From assembly GCA_019137255.1 (NCBI GenBank), contig WPDH01000088.1, positions 124,001-188,000 on the forward strand: DNA of 64,000 nt, in the 5' to 3' direction. Below, one piece after another: positions 60,902 through 64,000 of this stretch (its first letter is position 1; the number at the start of each line of letters is the position of its first letter). A program made the position numbers and the translations under genes. The stretch is from Corinectria fuckeliana (taxonomy: Eukaryota > Ascomycota > Sordariomycetes > Hypocreales > Nectriaceae). Below the pieces are notes generated by a model, which was not told the DNA's origin, did not search any database, and worked only from the letters and a program-made list of their open reading frames with translations.

Positions 60902-63043
60902 ATGCCTTCGTTTCGAAATGTCGTCGCTGCTGCGACGCTCGCGCTCTTTCAAACCTCCCAGGCTTGGAATGTTGAGCTTCCATCCTGCCTTGATCCCTTC
61001 CAGCCGTATGTTTACGTCGGTTGCTTCAATGGCCACCAGGACAGCGGAAAGGACACTCTGATCTATCGGTCCAGCCAGGACATGCAGCAAATGACCGTCG
61101 AGAAGTGTGTTGCTGAGTGCAAGGGCAACGGTTTCCGTTATGCCGGCCTCAAGTACTACGGCGTGTGCTTCTGCGGCGCCACTGTCGACAGCCAGCAGCT
61201 CGATGAGTCCGTGTGCACGCTTCCCTGCGCCGGTGACAATACCGAGACTTGCGGTGGTGATGCTCAGATGTCCATCTGGTCCGACCCTACCTTCAGCACC
61301 GGCGTCCGCAGCATCGCCGACTACAAGTCTCTTGGCTGCTACACCGACGCCTCCGCCAAGGGCCGTGCTCTTTCTTGGCAACAGGATCTCCCGGGCTCGA
61401 CCATGACGCCCAAGATCTGTCTCCAGGCTTGTGAAGACGGTGGCTTCCCCCTTGCGGGTCTGGAGTACGGCGGCGAGTGCTGGTGCGGCATGGTTCTGGC
61501 TAACGACACTGCGCCGGCTCTTGCTACCGACTGCATTATGCCTTGCAACGGCGACATCACATCGATGTGCGGTGGCAGCAACCGATTGAGTCTGTACGTC
61601 GCCAACGACCTCATTTCTCTGCAACCTTGTGGCTACGTTTCTGGTGCCAGCAGCTCAGTGGTTGTCCAGACTGGCTCTTTGTCTAGCACGAATGGCGGAT
61701 CTTCCAGTTCGGCTTCGGCCGGGTCCAGCTCCACCACTGCCCAGGCCAGCACCACTGCAGGCGGCAGCTCTTCGACTTCGAGTTCGAGTTCAGGCTCTTC
61801 GACGTCGACTTCAAGCTCGTCGACGTCAACTTCGGGCTCTTCGACCTCAACTTCGACCACCTCGACTTCAACTTCCACCTTGACTTCGACTTCAAGCTCG
61901 TCGACCTCGACTTCAAGCTCGTCGACCTCGACTTCAAGCTCGTCGACCTCGACTTCAAGCTCGTCGACCTCGACTTCAAGCTCGTCGACCTCGACTTCAA
62001 GCTCGTCGACCTCGACTTCAAGCTCGTCGACCTCGACTTCAAGCTCGTCGACCTCGACTTCGGCCTCATCCACCTCAACTTCGGGCTCTTCGACCTCGAC
62101 GTCAAGATCAACCACCTCGACCTCGTCCACGTCCGCTCGAAGCACGTCTACCACCAAGCTGACCACCATCATCATCACCACCACTGCGTCCGGCGCTATG
62201 TGTACCTCGACCATCACCTTTCCTAACAGCTGCGAGTACAAGTGCGGTAGCTGGTGTTCTCCCTCGCTGCCCGACTTCCAGGACGCCAGCAGCTGCACCG
62301 CCGCCTACAACACCTGCGCCAAGATGATTGCCTCGTGCTTCCAGTCTGCTGGTTGGCCCAGCGCTCTCAACTGCTTCGACTTCTCCTCGTGGTGCGGAAA
62401 CATCCAGTCCTACTGCGGCTCGACTTGTCGAAGCGGAAAGTGCTACAAGAAGGACTGCCTGAGCAAGTACCCGGCCCAGGGTGGTAACGCTGCCCAGACC
62501 ACCACGTCCGTCGTCCCTTGCGCCGCGACCACTACCAGCACCCTTCCCGCCAGTGCTTCCACCTCTTGCGCTCCTGCGCCCACCAACATCTGCACTCAAC
62601 CTTCCAGCTGGCGATGGAGCTATGGTCCCGGCAACCCCGCTGGAGATATTGATCTTCCCCTCGTGAGCTGCAACGACCTCAAGAGCGGTTTCACCTCTGG
62701 CATGCCCTTCAAGCTCTACACCAACTCAAACAGCGGCTTGTGCAAGTCGTACAGCCGTACTCAGACCCAGAACGCCTGCGCCGATGCTTGCAAGGCCCAG
62801 TACGATAGTTGCACCTCGGTCTATGTTACGAGTTGCCAGCAATTCGGTGGCAAGAGCTATTTCGCCAGGCGTGCCATGGAGGCGAACATGGAGAGTAACG
62901 AGAAGCGCTGGTTCAATATCTGGGGCAGCGACAGCGCCTCGACCGCCCAGAGCAAGTGCACGGCTCAGTATAACGACTGCCTGAGTCAGAACAGTAATGT
63001 CTATGCTTCCTCTCGCTGCAACACCTGGGGCACTGGCGTGTAG
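60902..63043 (+). CDS. Secreted two-WSC-domain cell-surface protein with Ser/Thr minisatellite
   Basis: An intronless 713-residue protein. I start at the ATG at 60902 (MPSFRNVVAAATLALFQTSQA), a signal peptide; upstream frame has only TTG. Two WSC domains follow, near residues 35-135 (VGCF...CVAECKGNGFRYAGL..YGVCFCGA...CAGDNTETCGG) and 145-245 (LGCYTD...CLQACEDGGFPLAGLEYGGECWCG). Then come about 160 residues of Ser/Thr (likely O-mannosylated), a Cys-rich domain (CEYKCGSWCSP, YNTCAKMI, WCGNIQSYCGSTC) and a last Cys-rich part. No C-terminal membrane helix or GPI signal is apparent, so it is probably secreted or wall-bound rather than a WSC sensor of the yeast type. WSC domains bind glycans. Confidence 0.88.
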   Translation: MPSFRNVVAAATLALFQTSQAWNVELPSCLDPFQPYVYVGCFNGHQDSGKDTLIYRSSQDMQQMTVEKCVAECKGNGFRYAGLKYYGVCFCGATVDSQQLDESVCTLPCAGDNTETCGGDAQMSIWSDPTFSTGVRSIADYKSLGCYTDASAKGRALSWQQDLPGSTMTPKICLQACEDGGFPLAGLEYGGECWCGMVLANDTAPALATDCIMPCNGDITSMCGGSNRLSLYVANDLISLQPCGYVSGASSSVVVQTGSLSSTNGGSSSSASAGSSSTTAQASTTAGGSSSTSSSSSGSSTSTSSSSTSTSGSSTSTSTTSTSTSTLTSTSSSSTSTSSSSTSTSSSSTSTSSSSTSTSSSSTSTSSSSTSTSSSSTSTSSSSTSTSASSTSTSGSSTSTSRSTTSTSSTSARSTSTTKLTTIIITTTASGAMCTSTITFPNSCEYKCGSWCSPSLPDFQDASSCTAAYNTCAKMIASCFQSAGWPSALNCFDFSSWCGNIQSYCGSTCRSGKCYKKDCLSKYPAQGGNAAQTTTSVVPCAATTTSTLPASASTSCAPAPTNICTQPSSWRWSYGPGNPAGDIDLPLVSCNDLKSGFTSGMPFKLYTNSNSGLCKSYSRTQTQNACADACKAQYDSCTSVYVTSCQQFGGKSYFARRAMEANMESNEKRWFNIWGSDSASTAQSKCTAQYNDCLSQNSNVYASSRCNTWGTGV
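61894..62061. repeat. 21-bp coding minisatellite, eight near-identical copies
   Basis: Units starting aagctcgtcgacctcgactt repeat at 61894, 61915, 61936, 61957, 61978, 61999, 62020 and 62041, each coding seven Ser/Thr residues. Diverged copies flank the block on both sides. It lies in the Ser/Thr stalk of the WSC protein. Confidence 0.95.
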
Positions 63044-63733
63044 GGCCGGTCTCAAGATGGTGCAGGAAGATGACAATGGGTTTGGGTGTAGGATTAGGGA
63101 TTCCGGGTCAGGTATCCGGTTTCCTTTGGAGTTCGGGGTTGACTTCGAGCATCGTTTCCTTTCAGTATGTACTATCAGGTAGAGGGACACACGGATACGC
63201 TCACTTTGTATAGACTGGTTTGCTTTGATACGTCATTCATTTGTAGAAGAGGCTGCATTGCAACATGAAGTGTTCAGTTGTCTTAATATAGGACTTGTTT
63301 GATGAAGCCAAGTGAAGTTCTCGGCCACGTGCGAGGGCCTGGGATAAGGTGGGTGAAACTGGGTACTTTGTACGCTGCCGAAGGAGCCACAAGCCTGATT
63401 CGCATCTCGAATTGGCCGGCTAGTCGCTGTTGTGGGCGCATAGATACTGATGACGCTAACAGGCCGATTTCGTCGTTTCAAGGTAGAGAATAAAGTTATG
63501 GCCGATCGTCCAACAGTGAGAGAGAAGTCGGGATTATCAGGACTGAAAGTGGGACACAGTGGATGTCGGTCGGAACATCGGTTTCCGGCACTGTGTTGAT
63601 GTCAGCCCGCTCTAATAAGCGAAGCATTCACGGGCAAGCACATGTTTCTTACTTCTTTCAAACTCCCTTGCCCCTTTCCCTCCTCTCTCTTCCTCGTATC
63701 CACCTAGCACGCCAGTCGCAAACGGAACACATT
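63044..63733. other. Intergenic region
   Basis: 0.7 kb; 3' flank of the WSC gene and promoter of the next gene, with a CT-rich leader at about 63655-63705. No gene supported. Confidence 0.55.
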
Positions 63734-64000
63734 ATGGACTCTTTACACGCGTTGGGCCAGTCGGTATCGGCCCTGTCGCCGGCCCAATGGTGCCAGACCT
63801 TCTTCCTCCTCGCCACATGCCTCATCGTGGCCATCCAAGCACTCCCGAAAGAAGTTCGCAGCGCCGTAATGGACTACGGCGCAAGGCGGCCCCAGGAATG
63901 TGCATATGGGACAAGGAGGCTTGGAACCATGTCGAGACTCTTGACCAAGCTGACTGACGTTGGGGCGGTCCCCCACTCTTGGTTCCTACACTTTTATATA
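63734..64000 (+). CDS. Putative polyprenol reductase, SRD5A3/Dfg10-like (3' partial)
   Basis: The frame opens at ATG 63734 and runs off the window after 89 codons. The first helix (FFLLATCLIVAIQALP) is followed by a soluble loop and VPHSWFLHFYI, which resembles the start of the steroid 5-alpha-reductase fold in polyprenol reductases (Dfg10/SRD5A3). These ER enzymes make dolichol for N-glycosylation. The match covers only one segment, so the family call is moderate. No internal stop is present. The antisense frame 63743-63976 is a shadow. Confidence 0.6.
   Translation, partial: MDSLHALGQSVSALSPAQWCQTFFLLATCLIVAIQALPKEVRSAVMDYGARRPQECAYGTRRLGTMSRLLTKLTDVGAVPHSWFLHFYI

Noticed and set aside
61633..62298. 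221-codon minus-strand frame with VEVDELE repeats
   Set aside because: It is the reverse complement of the Ser/Thr minisatellite in the WSC gene; the repeat, not selection, keeps it open.

Overview
This is nuclear DNA of a filamentous ascomycete, most likely a Sordariomycete and perhaps Hypocreales. Genes are split by short introns (48 to 127 nt) with GT..AG ends and CTAAC/CTGAC-like branch sites. Neighbouring genes lie on either strand with no operon logic. The gene set is fungal: a Zn2Cys6 regulator, an OPT transporter, a WSC protein and a fungal G-protein gamma subunit. Nothing looks bacterial, viral or transposon-borne. I assigned orders from family knowledge only; no search was run. Exon joins were worked out by hand from splice signals, reading phase and family similarity.

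Layout. 1-10.6 kb is gene-dense: YTA7 (cut at its 5' end by the window), a divergent pair of putative peroxisomal enzymes (an HSDL2-like short-chain dehydrogenase ending AKL and a kappa-class glutathione transferase ending SKL), dihydrofolate reductase, the complex III assembly chaperone CBP3, and the mitochondrial ketoacyl-ACP synthase CEM1. An eight-exon OPT transporter (11.5-14.3 kb) and a six-exon Zn2Cys6 regulator (16.3-19.0 kb) follow. After a 3.9-kb gap come PDX1, the lipoyl E3-binding subunit of pyruvate dehydrogenase, and a divergent mitochondrial membrane protein. The stretch 26.0-35.1 kb holds no gene I can support. Then come a leucine-rich-repeat protein, the NuA3 subunit NTO1, the protein phosphatase 1 catalytic subunit, a Cys-type selenoprotein W-like protein, a G gamma subunit, eIF3a, a secreted two-WSC-domain protein with a Ser/Thr minisatellite, and the first 89 codons of a putative polyprenol reductase.

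Functional links. The SDR and GST-kappa genes share one 336-bp divergent promoter and both encode C-terminal PTS1 tripeptides, which makes them the best candidate for an under-described two-gene module. CBP3, CEM1, PDX1 and the TMEM70/186/223-like protein are all mitochondrial; CEM1 (octanoyl/lipoate precursor supply) and PDX1 (lipoylated) meet in lipoate metabolism. YTA7 and NTO1 are chromatin factors. PP1, G gamma and the WSC protein belong to signalling or cell-wall functions.

Intergenic DNA carries simple repeats (CATA, AGGT/ACCT, CTACTATGTA, GGTCTGTG) and a recurring 9-mer, TACGRAGTA, seen only outside genes. Two N bases sit inside a duplicated poly-C tract at 34.2 kb.
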